From an uncultured Jannaschia sp. (GTDB lineage Bacteria; Pseudomonadota; Alphaproteobacteria; Rhodobacterales; Rhodobacteraceae): 64,000 nt of DNA. This document shows positions 32,646 to 43,369 of this stretch, one piece after another. The stretch lies in the NCBI RefSeq assembly GCF_947494025.1, contig NZ_CANLTQ010000001.1:124001-188000 (forward strand), written 5' to 3'. A model generated the notes under the pieces. That model searched no databases. It was not told the DNA's origin and was given only the letters and a program-made list of their open reading frames with translations. How positions within the stretch are numbered: position 1 is the stretch's first letter; each line of letters begins with the position of its first letter. Both the position numbers and the translations under genes were made by a program.

Positions 32646-33332
32646 ATGCTGACCCGCAAGCAACGCGATCTTCTAGCCTTCATCCACAAGCGCGTGCAGC
32701 GCGACGGCGTGCCGCCGTCCTTCGACGAGATGAAGGATGCGCTCGACCTGCGGTCGAAATCGGGCATTCACCGCCTGATTACCGCGCTTGAGGAGCGGGG
32801 CTTCATCCGCAGGCTCGCGCATCGGGCGCGGGCGATCGAGATCACGCGCCTGCCCGAAGACATGGGGGGCACGGGGTTCGTGCCGGAAGTGATCGAGGGA
32901 GATCGGCCGGACGCGACGCCGACCCGGGCCAGGCCGGTCGCCGTCGACGCGATGGAACTTCCCGTGATGGGACGCATCGCCGCCGGTGTGCCGATCGAGG
33001 CGATCAGCGAGGTTTCGAGCCAGGTGGCGGTGCCGAGCCAGATGCTGGGCCACGGGGGAACGCATTACGCACTGGAGGTTCGCGGCGACTCGATGATCGA
33101 CGCCGGCATCAACGACGGCGACATCGTCGTGATCCGCGAACAGCGGACGGCCGATGACGGCATGGTCGTGGTCGCCTTGGTGGAGGGACAGGAGGCGACC
33201 CTGAAGCGCTATCGTCGCTCGAACGGCATGATCGCGCTGGAAGCGGCGAATCCCGCCTACGAGACGCGCCTTCTGCGGGAGGATCAAGTCCGCGTGCAGG
33301 GCCGGCTGGTCGGACTGATCCGGACCTACTGA
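32646..33332 (+). CDS. lexA: SOS repressor LexA
   Basis: This 228-residue repressor has an N-terminal winged-helix DNA-binding domain ([35 protein letters not shown]). The C-terminal S24 peptidase domain contains the Ala113-Gly114 cleavage site ([11 protein letters not shown]), the nucleophile Ser149 ([10 protein letters not shown]) and Lys187 ([10 protein letters not shown]). RecA filaments trigger its self-cleavage after DNA damage. ATG 32646 has only a weak ribosome site. A LexA box overlaps its promoter 53 bases upstream. Confidence 0.96.
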   Translation: MLTRKQRDLLAFIHKRVQRDGVPPSFDEMKDALDLRSKSGIHRLITALEERGFIRRLAHRARAIEITRLPEDMGGTGFVPEVIEGDRPDATPTRARPVAVDAMELPVMGRIAAGVPIEAISEVSSQVAVPSQMLGHGGTHYALEVRGDSMIDAGINDGDIVVIREQRTADDGMVVVALVEGQEATLKRYRRSNGMIALEAANPAYETRLLREDQVRVQGRLVGLIRTY

Positions 33333-33418
33333 AGCCGATCGTCCAGACGCAGGTCCCGGCCGTGACTGCTTCGCTGCGGGCCGGGCGGATCGCGACAAGC
33401 GTTCGGGTATGGATCCTG

Positions 33419-35482
33419 TCAGTTGGGCGCGCGCGGAACCCATGGTCGCGCGCCCTGAATCTCTTTCGCCGTCGTGATCTTCAGGGACCCGACGGCGTTC
33501 GGCGAGGCGGCGACGGCGCCGAGGGCCTTCATCGTTTCCGGATCGAAGACGGTGCACCCCTTCCGCGCCCCAACCGCCGGGTTTGCCGAGATGAGCCAGT
33601 CGCCCGGCCCGCAGGCCGCGACCGCCGCAGGCAGATCGCGCTTGCCGCGGGCGACGTGAAACCGCGGCAACGCCGGATCGGAGGGCGCCGGTCGCGCGGC
33701 GGCCTCGGCCTGCGATGCCGGATCGCCGTCATTTTCCAGCCAAGCCTCGGCGACGAAGCCGACCCCTGTATCGCGGCTCAACCACCGACCCGCTTGCGTC
33801 GTGACGCCCAGCAACCGCGCATCGTCGGAGATTAGGATCGCCGGTCGCGGCGAACGGACCCAGAGTCCCAGCGAGATCGCGACGAGCGCGACCGCGACGC
33901 CGCGTGTTCCCCACCCGCGTGCTGCGCCGAGCACCGCCATTCCCAGGCCCATGACTGGCAGAACCCGCCAGTCAGGGGCCGGTATCGGGCGAACCGATCC
34001 GGGAAGATCGGCCACCTGGCGCGCGACCCCGAGGATCCACTCGATCCCCCAACCCGCGATCGTCAACGGGAGGGCTTCCAGACCGAGCGGCATGAGGATC
34101 AGTCCGATAAGAAGGAGCGGCATCACCGCTGTCCCCATCATCGGCACGGCCAGCATGTTGGCGAGGACGCCGAACTGCCCGACCCGGTTGAAGTGCAGCG
34201 CCGCGAACGGCCCCGTCGCGGCGCCCGCGACGATCGAGGACAGCAGCAACGACAGGACCGCCCCCTTCCAGCCGCGCAACCACGGCCCCGATCCGCGCCG
34301 CGAAACCGCGTTGAAGACGATGACAAGCGCTCCGGTGGCAGCGAAGGACATCTGAAATCCGGGCCCCGTGAGGCTTTCGGGCTGCCAGAGCAAGACGGCA
34401 ATCGCCGCGATGGCCACGCTACGGATCGACAGGGCGCGGGCGCCGAGCAGAACCGCTCCGAGCATGACCGCCGCCATGACGAAGGCCCGCTGCGTGGCGA
34501 CCGTGCCCCCGGACAGGAACAGGTAGAAGAGCGCGAAGGGCAAGGCGACGGCGGCGGCCCATTCGCGCGTTGGATAGTTCAGTGCCAACGGCGGCACGAG
34601 TGCCAGGCCCCCGCGGACGGCCCAGAAGACGAAACCGACGAGAAGCCCCATATGCAGGCCGGAGATCGCCAGAAGATGTGCGAGGTTGGACGCCCGCAGC
34701 GCCTCCGTCACCTCTGTGGAAAGGCCCGAGCGGTCGCCCGTGGTAATCGCCGCGGCCACCTGTCCTGTCTGCCCCGGCAGACGTTCGCGGAGGCTTTCGC
34801 CCACGAAGGCCCGCATCCGTGCGATCCAGAGGGCCGTTCCGCCCCGCGGGGCCTCTGCGAGCAGCAGGGGCACGCGCCCGTAGCCGATCGCGCCGAGCTT
34901 CAGGAACCAGGCGTGGCGCTGGAAGTCGAACCCGCCCGGCTCCGTCGGACCGGCGGGGGGCGACAGATGCGCGGTGGTCATCACGCGGAGGCCCGGCCTC
35001 GGCGTCATGCCGGTCTCGTCCTGTAGCGAGATGCGAACACGGCGCGGCGTCTCCGCCGGCCCCATCCGGTCGAGGCGCACGCGGTCGAGCGTGAGCCGCA
35101 TCGCGCCCGAAGCGGACCGGTCGATCTCGACGATCCGGCCCTCGACCGCGCCGTAGTAGCGCCAGCTGAGCACGGGGCCGGCGACAAGGTTCGTGCGCAT
35201 TTGCGCGGCGAGAACGCCGGCGACCAAGGTCGCGGCGATCAGCGCGAGGAACCCGGCACCGGCCCGACCAAGCCACGCGAGAGCGAGGCAGGCCAGAGCG
35301 GCCACCCCCATCGCCGAGGCTGCCGCGCGATCCGGCTCCACGGGCAGGCCAAAGTAAAGGCCGACTCCTGTGCCGAAGGCCAGCGCGAGCCATGGCAGAC
35401 GACGGCCGCGGAGGTTCTGGATCGACGCGCAAATGCGTTGCCAGAGACTGTAGGGAAGGGTCGCAGCGTCGACGGGGTGCAT
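33419..35482 (-). CDS. comEC: ComEC/Rec2 family competence membrane protein
   Basis: This 687-residue multi-pass protein would form the DNA channel of natural transformation. An N-terminal periplasmic OB-like domain (DUF4131) is followed by the competence domain with AHLLAISGLHMGLLVGFVFW, a classic signature, and about ten hydrophobic helices. The C-terminus lacks a full metallo-beta-lactamase domain: the chain stops about 150 residues after the last helices. Whether the strain is competent is unknown. It converges on lexA and diverges from gltX, as in related genomes. Confidence 0.9.
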   Translation of the reverse strand: MHPVDAATLPYSLWQRICASIQNLRGRRLPWLALAFGTGVGLYFGLPVEPDRAAASAMGVAALACLALAWLGRAGAGFLALIAATLVAGVLAAQMRTNLVAGPVLSWRYYGAVEGRIVEIDRSASGAMRLTLDRVRLDRMGPAETPRRVRISLQDETGMTPRPGLRVMTTAHLSPPAGPTEPGGFDFQRHAWFLKLGAIGYGRVPLLLAEAPRGGTALWIARMRAFVGESLRERLPGQTGQVAAAITTGDRSGLSTEVTEALRASNLAHLLAISGLHMGLLVGFVFWAVRGGLALVPPLALNYPTREWAAAVALPFALFYLFLSGGTVATQRAFVMAAVMLGAVLLGARALSIRSVAIAAIAVLLWQPESLTGPGFQMSFAATGALVIVFNAVSRRGSGPWLRGWKGAVLSLLLSSIVAGAATGPFAALHFNRVGQFGVLANMLAVPMMGTAVMPLLLIGLILMPLGLEALPLTIAGWGIEWILGVARQVADLPGSVRPIPAPDWRVLPVMGLGMAVLGAARGWGTRGVAVALVAISLGLWVRSPRPAILISDDARLLGVTTQAGRWLSRDTGVGFVAEAWLENDGDPASQAEAAARPAPSDPALPRFHVARGKRDLPAAVAACGPGDWLISANPAVGARKGCTVFDPETMKALGAVAASPNAVGSLKITTAKEIQGARPWVPRAPN

Positions 35483-35590
35483 CCTTGCCCTCCCTGTTCG
35501 GGCTGCCTATCAACCGCGCGACACTAGGCCTCGCGGGGTATACAAAGCGTTAACCATCACGCGCCCCCGGCCCATCGACGAGGACACGCC

Positions 35591-37000
35591 ATGCCAACCG
35601 CCCCGATCGTCACACGTTTCGCCCCCTCGCCGACCGGATATCTCCATATCGGCGGGGCACGCACGGCACTCTTCAACTGGCTGTTCGCGCGTCGACACGG
35701 GGGGCGGTTCCTTCTGCGGATCGAGGATACCGACCGCGCCCGTTCGACCGAGGCCGCGACCCAGGCGATCTTCGATGGGCTGACCTGGCTCGGTCTCGAT
35801 TGGGACGGCGAGCCCGTGAGCCAGGCGGCGAATGCCCCGCGCCATGCCGAAGTGGCGCGGGAGATGCTGTCGCGAGGCCATGCCTACAAGTGCTTCGCCA
35901 CGCAGACGGAGATCGAGGCGTTCCGCGAGACCGCGCGGGCCGAAGGGCGTTCGACCCTTTACCGCAGTCCCTGGCGCGATGCGGGTCCCGGGGACCGCCC
36001 GGATCGACCGCACGTCATCCGGCTTCGCGCCCCGCGCGAGGGCGCGACGACCGTCCGCGACATCGTCCAGGGCGAGGTGGTGGTGCAGAACGACCAACTC
36101 GACGACATGGTGCTGCTACGATCGGACGGCACGCCGACCTACATGCTCGCCGTCGTGGTCGACGACCGCGACATGGGCGTCACCCACGTGATCCGCGGCG
36201 ACGACCACCTCAACAACGCCGCCCGGCAGGCGCAGATCTACGCGGCGATGGATTGGTCCGAGCCGGTCTGGGCGCATATCCCGCTGATCCACGGCGCGGA
36301 CGGCAAGAAGCTGTCGAAGCGGCACGGTGCCCTCGGCGTCGAGGAATATGCCGAAATGGGCTTCCCTGCGGCGGCGATGCGCAACTACCTCGCGCGGCTC
36401 GGCTGGAGCCACGGCGACGACGAGTTCTTCGACGATGCGCAGGCGCGGGCTTGGTTCGATCTCGACGGGATCGGCCGGGCACCCGCGCGTCTGGACCTCA
36501 AGAAACTCGAGAACCTGTCGGGCCAGCACCTGAGCGCGATGGACGACGACGCGGTCGTTTCCGCAGCGCTCGACTGGAACGCGCGTGCGGGGAACGCGCC
36601 GATAGAGGCTCCGGCGCTCGCCCGTGCCGTGCCCCTCGTGAAGACGGCGAGCCGCACCCTGCCCCAAGTGATCGAACGCGCCCGGTTCGCCCTCGTTTCG
36701 CGACCGGTGACGACCGACGACAAGGCGGCGCAGGCGCTCGATGCGGAGTCGCGCGCCCTGCTCGGCGATTTGACGCCGCAGCTGCAAAGCGCTACTTGGG
36801 AGCGCGACAGGTTGGAGCAAATCGCGAAGGAGTTTGCGCAGTCGAGAGGCTTGGGTCTCGGCCGGATCGCGGGACCGCTGCGCGCGGCGCTCGCAGGCCG
36901 GACGGCAACGCCGAGCGTCTTCGATATGATGGCTGTTCTCGGACGGGACGAAACGCTCGCCCGGATTGCCGATGCTGCGGAATCCCTGTCCGTTGGCTGA
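35591..37000 (+). CDS. gltX: glutamate--tRNA ligase
   Basis: This 469-residue class I synthetase charges tRNA-Glu. [20 protein letters not shown] is the HIGH region and [12 protein letters not shown] the KMSKS loop. Anticodon-binding helices follow from about residue 320. Many alphaproteobacteria carry two GltX copies, one charging tRNA-Gln; which this is cannot be told here. ATG 35591 has GAGGA about eight bases upstream. gltA follows 100 bases later. Confidence 0.95.
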   Translation: MPTAPIVTRFAPSPTGYLHIGGARTALFNWLFARRHGGRFLLRIEDTDRARSTEAATQAIFDGLTWLGLDWDGEPVSQAANAPRHAEVAREMLSRGHAYKCFATQTEIEAFRETARAEGRSTLYRSPWRDAGPGDRPDRPHVIRLRAPREGATTVRDIVQGEVVVQNDQLDDMVLLRSDGTPTYMLAVVVDDRDMGVTHVIRGDDHLNNAARQAQIYAAMDWSEPVWAHIPLIHGADGKKLSKRHGALGVEEYAEMGFPAAAMRNYLARLGWSHGDDEFFDDAQARAWFDLDGIGRAPARLDLKKLENLSGQHLSAMDDDAVVSAALDWNARAGNAPIEAPALARAVPLVKTASRTLPQVIERARFALVSRPVTTDDKAAQALDAESRALLGDLTPQLQSATWERDRLEQIAKEFAQSRGLGLGRIAGPLRAALAGRTATPSVFDMMAVLGRDETLARIADAAESLSVG

Positions 37001-37100
37001 CCCTTCCCTTACGGGATTCGCGTTCGACGAATGACAGCATGATGCGATCATACAACCGGTTACCGGGTGACTTATGCCCGGCCCAAGCGAAAGGACGTAT

Positions 37101-38396
37101 ATGGCAGAGAGCAACAGGACGGCCAGTTTCACCCTCGACGGCAAAAGCCACGAACTGCCCGTTCTTTCCCCGACCGAGGGCCCCGACGTCGTCGACATCC
37201 GCAAGCTTTACAGCAACGCGGACGTCTTCACCTACGATCCGGGCTTCACCTCGACCGCCGCCTGCGAGAGCGCGATCACATTCATCGACGGCGACGAGGG
37301 GGTTTTGCTGCATCGCGGCTATCCGATCGGACAGCTCGCCGAGAAATCGCACTATCTCGAGGTCTGCTATCTGCTCCTCTACGGGGAGCTTCCTTCGGCC
37401 GATAAGCTCGAAACCTTCGAGACGACGGTGACGCGTCACACGATGATCCACGAGCAGATGCACAACTTCTTCCGGGGCTTCCGGCGGGACGCGCATCCGA
37501 TGGCGACGATGGTGGGCGTGGTCGGCGCGATGTCGGCCTTTTATCACGACAGCACCGACATCAACGATTCCTGGCAACGCGAGGTCGCGTCCTTCCGGCT
37601 GATTGCCAAGATGCCGACCATCGCGGCGATGGCCTACAAGTATTCCATCGGGCAACCCTTCATCTATCCGCGCAACGACCTCGATTACGCGGCGAACTTC
37701 CTCAATATGTGCTTCTCGGTCCCGTCCGAACGGTACGACGTAGACCCGATCCTCGCCCGGGCGATGGACCGTATTTTCACGCTGCACGCCGATCACGAGC
37801 AGAACGCCTCTACCTCGACCGTCCGGCTTGCCTCCTCGTCCGGCGCGAATCCGTTCGCCTGCATCGCGGCGGGGATCGCTTGCCTCTGGGGTCCGGCGCA
37901 TGGCGGTGCGAACCAGGCTTGCCTGGAGATGCTTCGTCAGATCGGGACTGTGGACCGGATCCCCGAGTTCATCGCCCGGGCGAAGGACAAGGACGACCCG
38001 TTCCGCCTGATGGGCTTCGGCCACCGCGTCTACAAGAACTTCGACCCCCGCGCGACGGTGATGAAGCAATCGGCCGACGAAGTGCTGGAACTACTTGGCA
38101 TAGAGGACAATCCGACGCTTCAGGTCGCCAAGGAACTGGAGAAGCAGGCCCTCGCCGATCCGTATTTCGCCGAAAAGAAGCTGTTCCCCAACGTGGATTT
38201 CTATTCGGGGATCATTCTCGAGGCGATGGGTTTCCCGACATCGATGTTTACGCCGATCTTCGCGCTGTCCCGGACCGTCGGATGGATCTCGCAATGGAAG
38301 GAGCAGCTTTCGGATCCGGCCCTCAAGATCGGCCGGCCGCGGCAACTTTATACCGGCGCGGCGCAGCGCGACTACGTCGACGTCGAGAACCGCTAG
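37101..38396 (+). CDS. gltA: type II citrate synthase
   Basis: The 431-residue enzyme condenses oxaloacetate and acetyl-CoA at the entry of the TCA cycle. Catalytic residues appear in [30 protein letters not shown] and [16 protein letters not shown]; the last has the conserved His-Arg. The N-terminal beta-domain identifies the hexameric, NADH-sensitive bacterial type. ATG 37101 follows AAGGA. A terminator lies 18 bases after its stop. Confidence 0.96.
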   Translation: MAESNRTASFTLDGKSHELPVLSPTEGPDVVDIRKLYSNADVFTYDPGFTSTAACESAITFIDGDEGVLLHRGYPIGQLAEKSHYLEVCYLLLYGELPSADKLETFETTVTRHTMIHEQMHNFFRGFRRDAHPMATMVGVVGAMSAFYHDSTDINDSWQREVASFRLIAKMPTIAAMAYKYSIGQPFIYPRNDLDYAANFLNMCFSVPSERYDVDPILARAMDRIFTLHADHEQNASTSTVRLASSSGANPFACIAAGIACLWGPAHGGANQACLEMLRQIGTVDRIPEFIARAKDKDDPFRLMGFGHRVYKNFDPRATVMKQSADEVLELLGIEDNPTLQVAKELEKQALADPYFAEKKLFPNVDFYSGIILEAMGFPTSMFTPIFALSRTVGWISQWKEQLSDPALKIGRPRQLYTGAAQRDYVDVENR

Positions 38397-38413
38397 GGTT
38401 CACCTGGAACCGA

Positions 38414-38449
38414 AAGACGCCGCCGGTAAAGCGGCGGCGTCTTGCTTTT
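38414..38449 (+). terminator. rho-independent terminator between gltA and the DUF6456 gene
   Basis: AAGACGCCGCCG, a six-base loop and CGGCGGCGTCTT form a perfect 12-pair stem followed by GCTTTT on the plus strand. The near-symmetric stem, between convergent genes, could work in both directions. Confidence 0.85.
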
Positions 38450-38467
38450 GCATATGCCGAAAGACGT

Positions 38468-39571
38468 TTACTGGTGAAGGTCATCGTAATGCGCGGCGAG
38501 CCGCTGCAACGCGATGCGGAGCACGATCTTGCCCGATCGCGCCGCCCAACCCATCCGTTTCTCCGCTGTTTCTAGCCCCTCGAGGAAGCAGCAAACGCGC
38601 AGAACGACGTCGGCCAGGCCAGGCCCGAGCGCGCGGAGCGCGTCCGATACGCGTTGCCGCGCATCCTCGGGTCCGCTGCAATTGTTTCCCGGGGCCACGT
38701 CGCCGCGATTGCCGGCGGTAAGGAACCGTTCCCAGTTCTGGCCGATCCGGGGGCCCATCTGCGCGCGTTCGAAGTCCTCGCGCAGCCGTTCGCCGGCGAC
38801 GACGAGGTCCATCGACAGGAACGGCTTTCCGTCCCGGTCCTTCTTGCGGGCCAGACCACCCAAGGGCGATTCACTGAGGTTCACCCGCAGCGTCTCGTCG
38901 CCCCGTGGGCTGGACACGACCCTCTGGCCGACATCCATATGCTGCGTCAGGAAAGGGCTCGGCGATTCCGCCATGCCACGAGCCTCGACCCGGGCGTTCA
39001 GCGTGTCGCTCAGCAGACGTTTCAGCGCAGCCCGCCCGGCTTCGGTGATGCGATACCGCGTGATCCGCCCCGCCTTGTAGCACGCCACCCAGTCCTTCAA
39101 CACGAAGGCTTGTGCCACGAGTTTGGGCACGGTGGCCGTCCGCGTCGGCGTCCCCCCCGTCTCGCGCAGGACAGCCGCCTGCGGCATGCCCTGTCCCACA
39201 GCGAGAAACGCATCCGCCTCGCACAGACGGCGCAGCACACGCTTCGCTTCGCGATTGAGGGTCTCGTCGTCGATGAGGGCCGCGCGTGGGGGGAGTGCTG
39301 ACATCGGGTGGGTCTCTTTCTGGTTCGTGTAAACCGCTGGGTCGCCGGCCGCTTCTGCGAGCCGCTCCATGATATCGTCCACGAGGGGATCGTCCCGGCG
39401 CTGCTCGATCCGGCGCACCTGCCGGAGGATCGTCGAGGCGGCGCAGCCGATCTCCGCGGCAACGTCCCGGAGCGGGCGACCGGAATGGGCATGGGCGAGG
39501 TAGGCCCGCGCGGCTTCCGGGACCCATTCGGGAAGCGTCGCGGCGGCGACAGATGCGGGTGACGACGACAT
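38468..39571 (-). CDS. DUF6456 domain protein, putative DNA-binding regulator
   Basis: The 367-residue protein has an N-terminal helix-turn-helix-like segment (GRPLRDVAAEIGCAASTILRQVRR), a winged-helix-like middle (GRITRYRITEAGRAAL), and a C-terminal DUF6456 domain from about residue 220 (GLARKKDRDGKPFLS to the end). The family is known only by sequence in Rhodobacterales and relatives. Its pairing with the divergent DUF6477 gene is conserved by my knowledge of related genomes. Repeats in the shared spacer suggest self-regulation. A transcription factor role is inferred. Confidence 0.75.
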   Translation of the reverse strand: MSSSPASVAAATLPEWVPEAARAYLAHAHSGRPLRDVAAEIGCAASTILRQVRRIEQRRDDPLVDDIMERLAEAAGDPAVYTNQKETHPMSALPPRAALIDDETLNREAKRVLRRLCEADAFLAVGQGMPQAAVLRETGGTPTRTATVPKLVAQAFVLKDWVACYKAGRITRYRITEAGRAALKRLLSDTLNARVEARGMAESPSPFLTQHMDVGQRVVSSPRGDETLRVNLSESPLGGLARKKDRDGKPFLSMDLVVAGERLREDFERAQMGPRIGQNWERFLTAGNRGDVAPGNNCSGPEDARQRVSDALRALGPGLADVVLRVCCFLEGLETAEKRMGWAARSGKIVLRIALQRLAAHYDDLHQ

Positions 39572-39640
39572 CGAACAACTCCAAGGGAATCCTATGGAAA
39601 ACGGAGTCAGGAGTCGCCCCGATTGGTTACCAGACCGTTA

Positions 39641-39670
39641 ATTGTTGCCAATGCAGCGCCAATTGTTTCC
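39641..39670. repeat. two direct ATTGTTkCC repeats in the DUF6456/DUF6477 spacer
   Basis: ATTGTTGCC at 39641-39649 and ATTGTTTCC at 39662-39670 start 21 bases apart, two helical turns. A third copy, CAATTGTTTCC, occurs inside the DUF6456 gene at 38680-38690. The AT-rich spacer may bind the DUF6456 protein; this is inference. Confidence 0.45.
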
Positions 39671-39779
39671 AAAATGTAAACGATAAGAATAGGGCGAACG
39701 GTCCACCCGGTTTTGGCGCAACAGTGGCGACAATCGGGCCAGATTGTGGCGCATACCGACCCCAACTTGGACACCGACC

Positions 39780-40067
39780 ATGTGCGATATCGCCAGTGAA
39801 CTTGCCGCTCTTCGTCGCCCCGGGCTCCTCGTGGAGGCAGCCGCGCACGGGACCGTCCGCTACGAACGCCGTCGAGACCTTCGCCGCATGCTGCGCATAG
39901 CGATCCCTGCCTCGCCGAAGGCCGCTCTGGAGAAACTTCTTCCGATCGAGGCAGCCCTGGAGAACCGGCGCAAGACGTCGGACAAGAACTACAGTCTTGC
40001 GCGCCACGTCGATATTCTCGTGGCGCTCCTTGCCGAGGCTCAGGCGTTCCGGCGCGGCACCGCCTGA
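39780..40067 (+). CDS. DUF6477 family protein
   Basis: This 95-residue protein begins MCDIASELAALRRPGLLVEA and has the basic segment RYERRRDLRRML, then a helical C-terminus with KNYSLARHVDILVALLAEAQ. This is the DUF6477 family of Rhodobacteraceae, of unknown function. Start ATG 39780 lacks a strong ribosome site. It is divergent from the DUF6456 gene, with which it may act. Confidence 0.75.
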   Translation: MCDIASELAALRRPGLLVEAAAHGTVRYERRRDLRRMLRIAIPASPKAALEKLLPIEAALENRRKTSDKNYSLARHVDILVALLAEAQAFRRGTA

Positions 40068-40088
40068 CGGCGCCGCGACATTAGAGCT

Positions 40089-41624
40089 TCAGGAGAAGGC
40101 GTCGGTCATCGACGCCTTTTTCCGTTCCACGTACTCCTGCAGAGCCTCCCGGACCGCCGGATCGATCGGTGGCTGTTCGTAGGCGCCCAGAAGCTTCTCG
40201 ACACGCGCGGTCGCCAGGGCCCGCGTGTCCCGCGCTCCCTCGTCGACCCAAGTCTCGAACGGCTTGTAGTCGAGCAGGTCGGATTTCCAGAACGCCGATT
40301 TGAAGTTCGCCTGCGTGTGCGCACAGCCGAGATAATGCCCGCCCGGACCGACCTCCCGGATCGCGTCGAGCGCGAGCGAATCCTCGTCGAGATGCACACC
40401 CTGCGCCAGCTTGTGCAGCACGCCCAGCTGATCGGCATCCATTACGAACTTCTCGAAATCCGCGACCAGCCCACCCTCGAGCCAGCCGCAGGAATGCAGC
40501 ATGAAATTGACCCCCGACAGCAGACCGGCATTGAGCGAGTTCGCAGATTCGTAGGCCGCCTGCGCATCCGGCAGCTTCGACCCGTTGAACGAGCCTGCGC
40601 TGCGATAGGGCAGGTTCAGCCGCCGGGCAAGCTGCCCTGCGGCATACGTGATCTGCGACGCCTCGGGCGTTCCGAATGTCGGTGCGCCGGAATTCATGTC
40701 GATCGAGGTCACGAAAGCCCCGAAAATCGCCGGCGCGCCGGGCCGCACGAGCTGGCTGTAGGCCACGCCCGTCATGACCTCCGCCAATACCTGCACCAGC
40801 GTCCCCGCGACGGAGACCGGCGCCATCGCGCCGCCGACGATGAAGGGCGAGATGATCGTCGCCTGATTGGCCGCTGCATATTCCTCGAGCGCGCCCATCA
40901 TCACCGAGTCAAAGGTCAGGGGCGAATTGATGTTGATGAGCGAGACAAGCGCCGTCCGGTCCGCGAGGCCGCCGAAGAGGATATCCGCCATCTCCACGGA
41001 GTCGCGCGCCCGGCTAGGTTCCGTAACCGAACCCATGAACGGTTTGTCGGTCAGCGTCATGTGCGCCATGAGCATGTCGTAATGGCGCTTGTTGGCCGGA
41101 AGGTCGGTCGGTTCGCAGACCGTGCCGCCGGAATGGTGCAGCCATCGCGACATGTGCCCGAGCCGGACGAACTTCTCGAAATCCGCCATCGTCGCATAGC
41201 GTCGGCCGCCGCCGTCGCGCACGAAGGGCGGGCCATAGACCGGCGCAAGAACGAGGTTACGCCCCCCGATCTCGACGCTTCGGTCAGGATTGCGGGCGAT
41301 CTGCGTGAAGCTCGACGGCGCCGTCGCGCACAGCGTCCGGGCCAGGCCGCGCGGGATGCGGACCCGATCGCCCCGGATATCCGCCCCCGCCTCGCGCCAA
41401 CGATCCAGCGCGGCGGGATTTTCCGGGAACGAAACCCCGATCTCCTGGAGAACGGTTTCGGCCTGATCCTCGATGACCGACATGGCCTCCTCGTTCAGGA
41501 TGTCGAAGTCCGGAATGTTGCGGGTGATGTAGCGGGCCTGTTCGACGCGGCCCGACATGCGTTCCGCGCGCTTCGCGGCGCCGCCGCCGCTCCGCCGCCC
41601 CTGCCTGCGCTCGTCATCCGCCAT
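40089..41624 (-). CDS. trimethylamine methyltransferase (MttB) family protein, non-pyrrolysine type
   Basis: This 511-residue TIM-barrel protein is in the MttB superfamily. Conserved regions include [45 protein letters not shown] and [15 protein letters not shown]. No in-frame TAG occurs, so the Pyl residue of archaeal MttB is absent. Non-Pyl members such as MtgB demethylate quaternary amines like glycine betaine, passing methyl to a corrinoid protein. No corrinoid protein or methyltransferase partner is adjacent. The substrate is thus inferred only broadly. It is divergent from guaA. Confidence 0.85.
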   Translation of the reverse strand: MADDERRQGRRSGGGAAKRAERMSGRVEQARYITRNIPDFDILNEEAMSVIEDQAETVLQEIGVSFPENPAALDRWREAGADIRGDRVRIPRGLARTLCATAPSSFTQIARNPDRSVEIGGRNLVLAPVYGPPFVRDGGGRRYATMADFEKFVRLGHMSRWLHHSGGTVCEPTDLPANKRHYDMLMAHMTLTDKPFMGSVTEPSRARDSVEMADILFGGLADRTALVSLININSPLTFDSVMMGALEEYAAANQATIISPFIVGGAMAPVSVAGTLVQVLAEVMTGVAYSQLVRPGAPAIFGAFVTSIDMNSGAPTFGTPEASQITYAAGQLARRLNLPYRSAGSFNGSKLPDAQAAYESANSLNAGLLSGVNFMLHSCGWLEGGLVADFEKFVMDADQLGVLHKLAQGVHLDEDSLALDAIREVGPGGHYLGCAHTQANFKSAFWKSDLLDYKPFETWVDEGARDTRALATARVEKLLGAYEQPPIDPAVREALQEYVERKKASMTDAFS

Positions 41625-41773
41625 GGCGGTCCCCTCCCGTTTGCATCTTCAAGGCTCTGCGTAGTGGCAAGGCGCATTGCCCGGCGGTGCGTTTGCGCCC
41701 CGGATGGGCGAAAGACGACATGCAGCCGGACCCGATCTTGCCGTCCGCTCGCCCCGCGGGTAAGGCGCGGATC

Positions 41774-43345
41774 ATGGATCTGCCCAAGCATCAATGCCTC
41801 TTCATCGTCGATTTCGGTAGCCAGGTGACGCAGCTCATCGCGCGACGCCTGCGCGAGCTGAACGTCTATTGCGAGATACACCCCTTTCAGAACGTCACCC
41901 TCGATCTGCTTCGCGAGCGTGCGCCCAGGGCGGTGATCCTGTCGGGCGGCCCGGCCTCGGTCCCCGACACCGACAGTCCGCGCCCGCCGGCGGAGATCTT
42001 CGAACTCGGCGTGCCCGTTCTCGGCATCTGCTACGGGCAACAGGTGATGATGCAGATGCTCGGCGGCCGGGTCGTGCGCGGCGAGGGCAGCGCGGAGTTC
42101 GGCCGCGCCTTCGTGACCCGCGAAACGAAACTCGACCTCCTCGAGGGCTGGTTCGACGGTCTCGAATCGACCGGCCGCGAGCAGGTCTGGATGTCGCATG
42201 GCGACCATGTGGACCGTATTGCGTCGGGATTCGAAGTCTATGCCACTTCGCCCGGCGCGCCCTTCGCCGTCGTCGCCGACGCGTCGCGGCACTTCTACGG
42301 GATGCAGTTCCACCCCGAAGTGCACCATACCCCCAAGGGCCGGCTTCTCTTCGAGAATTTCGTGCGTATTGCCGGGTTCGAGGGCGACTGGACCATGGCG
42401 GGCTACCGCGATCAGGCGATCGCGGCGATTCGGGAACAGGTCGGCGACGGCAAGGTCATCTGCGGCCTGTCGGGCGGCGTCGATTCCTCCGTGGCGGCCG
42501 TGCTGATCCACGAGGCGATCGGCGACCAGCTCACCTGCGTCTTTGTCGATCACGGCCTTCTCCGGCAGGGCGAGGCCGACGAGGTCGTGCGGATGTTCGG
42601 CGACCACTACAACATCCCGCTCGTTCACGCGGACGAGCGGGACCTGTTCCTCGACGCGCTCGACGGTGTTTCCGATCCGGAAACGAAGCGGAAGACGATC
42701 GGCCGCCTCTTCATCGACGTCTTCCAGAAGCATGCGGCCGAGGTCGGCGGCGCCGAGTTCCTCGCGCAGGGCACGCTTTACCCAGACGTCATCGAATCCG
42801 TCAGCTTTTCGGGCGGCCCGTCGGTGACGATCAAGTCGCACCACAATGTCGGTGGCCTGCCTGAGAAGATGGGCTTGAAGCTGATCGAGCCGCTACGCGA
42901 ACTTTTCAAGGACGAGGTGCGCGAGCTCGGACGGGAGCTGGGCTTGCCGCCGAGCTTCATCGGGCGCCATCCTTTCCCTGGCCCCGGCCTTGCCATCCGT
43001 TGCCCGGGGGAGATCACCCGGCACAAGCTCGATATCCTACGCAAGGCGGACGCGGTGTATATCGATCAGATCCGGCGGCATGGTCTCTACGACGAGATCT
43101 GGCAGGCCTTCGTCGCCATCCTGCCCGTCCGCACGGTCGGTGTGATGGGCGACGGGCGGACCTACGATTTCGCCTGCGCGCTGCGCGCCGTGACCTCCGT
43201 CGACGGGATGACGGCCGATTACTACCCGTTCAGCCACGACTTCCTCGGCGAGACCGCGACGCGGATCATCAACGAGGTGCCGGGCATCAACCGAGTGACC
43301 TACGACATCACCTCGAAGCCGCCGGGCACGATCGAATGGGAATGA
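41774..43345 (+). CDS. guaA: GMP synthase (glutamine-hydrolysing)
   Basis: The 523-residue enzyme aminates XMP to GMP. Its N-terminal amidotransferase half has [32 protein letters not shown] with the Cys nucleophile, and [13 protein letters not shown]. The synthetase half has the PP-loop [15 protein letters not shown], and the C-terminus has [11 protein letters not shown] and [11 protein letters not shown] 41774 (MDLPKHQ) is chosen; the frame up to 41687 is unlike the family. Confidence 0.96.
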   Translation: MDLPKHQCLFIVDFGSQVTQLIARRLRELNVYCEIHPFQNVTLDLLRERAPRAVILSGGPASVPDTDSPRPPAEIFELGVPVLGICYGQQVMMQMLGGRVVRGEGSAEFGRAFVTRETKLDLLEGWFDGLESTGREQVWMSHGDHVDRIASGFEVYATSPGAPFAVVADASRHFYGMQFHPEVHHTPKGRLLFENFVRIAGFEGDWTMAGYRDQAIAAIREQVGDGKVICGLSGGVDSSVAAVLIHEAIGDQLTCVFVDHGLLRQGEADEVVRMFGDHYNIPLVHADERDLFLDALDGVSDPETKRKTIGRLFIDVFQKHAAEVGGAEFLAQGTLYPDVIESVSFSGGPSVTIKSHHNVGGLPEKMGLKLIEPLRELFKDEVRELGRELGLPPSFIGRHPFPGPGLAIRCPGEITRHKLDILRKADAVYIDQIRRHGLYDEIWQAFVAILPVRTVGVMGDGRTYDFACALRAVTSVDGMTADYYPFSHDFLGETATRIINEVPGINRVTYDITSKPPGTIEWE

Positions 43346-43369
43346 CGAATACCAGCTAGGTGCCATTGT

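Noticed and set aside
40089-41624. Pyrrolysine-containing MttB
   Set aside because: No in-frame TAG exists in the gene.
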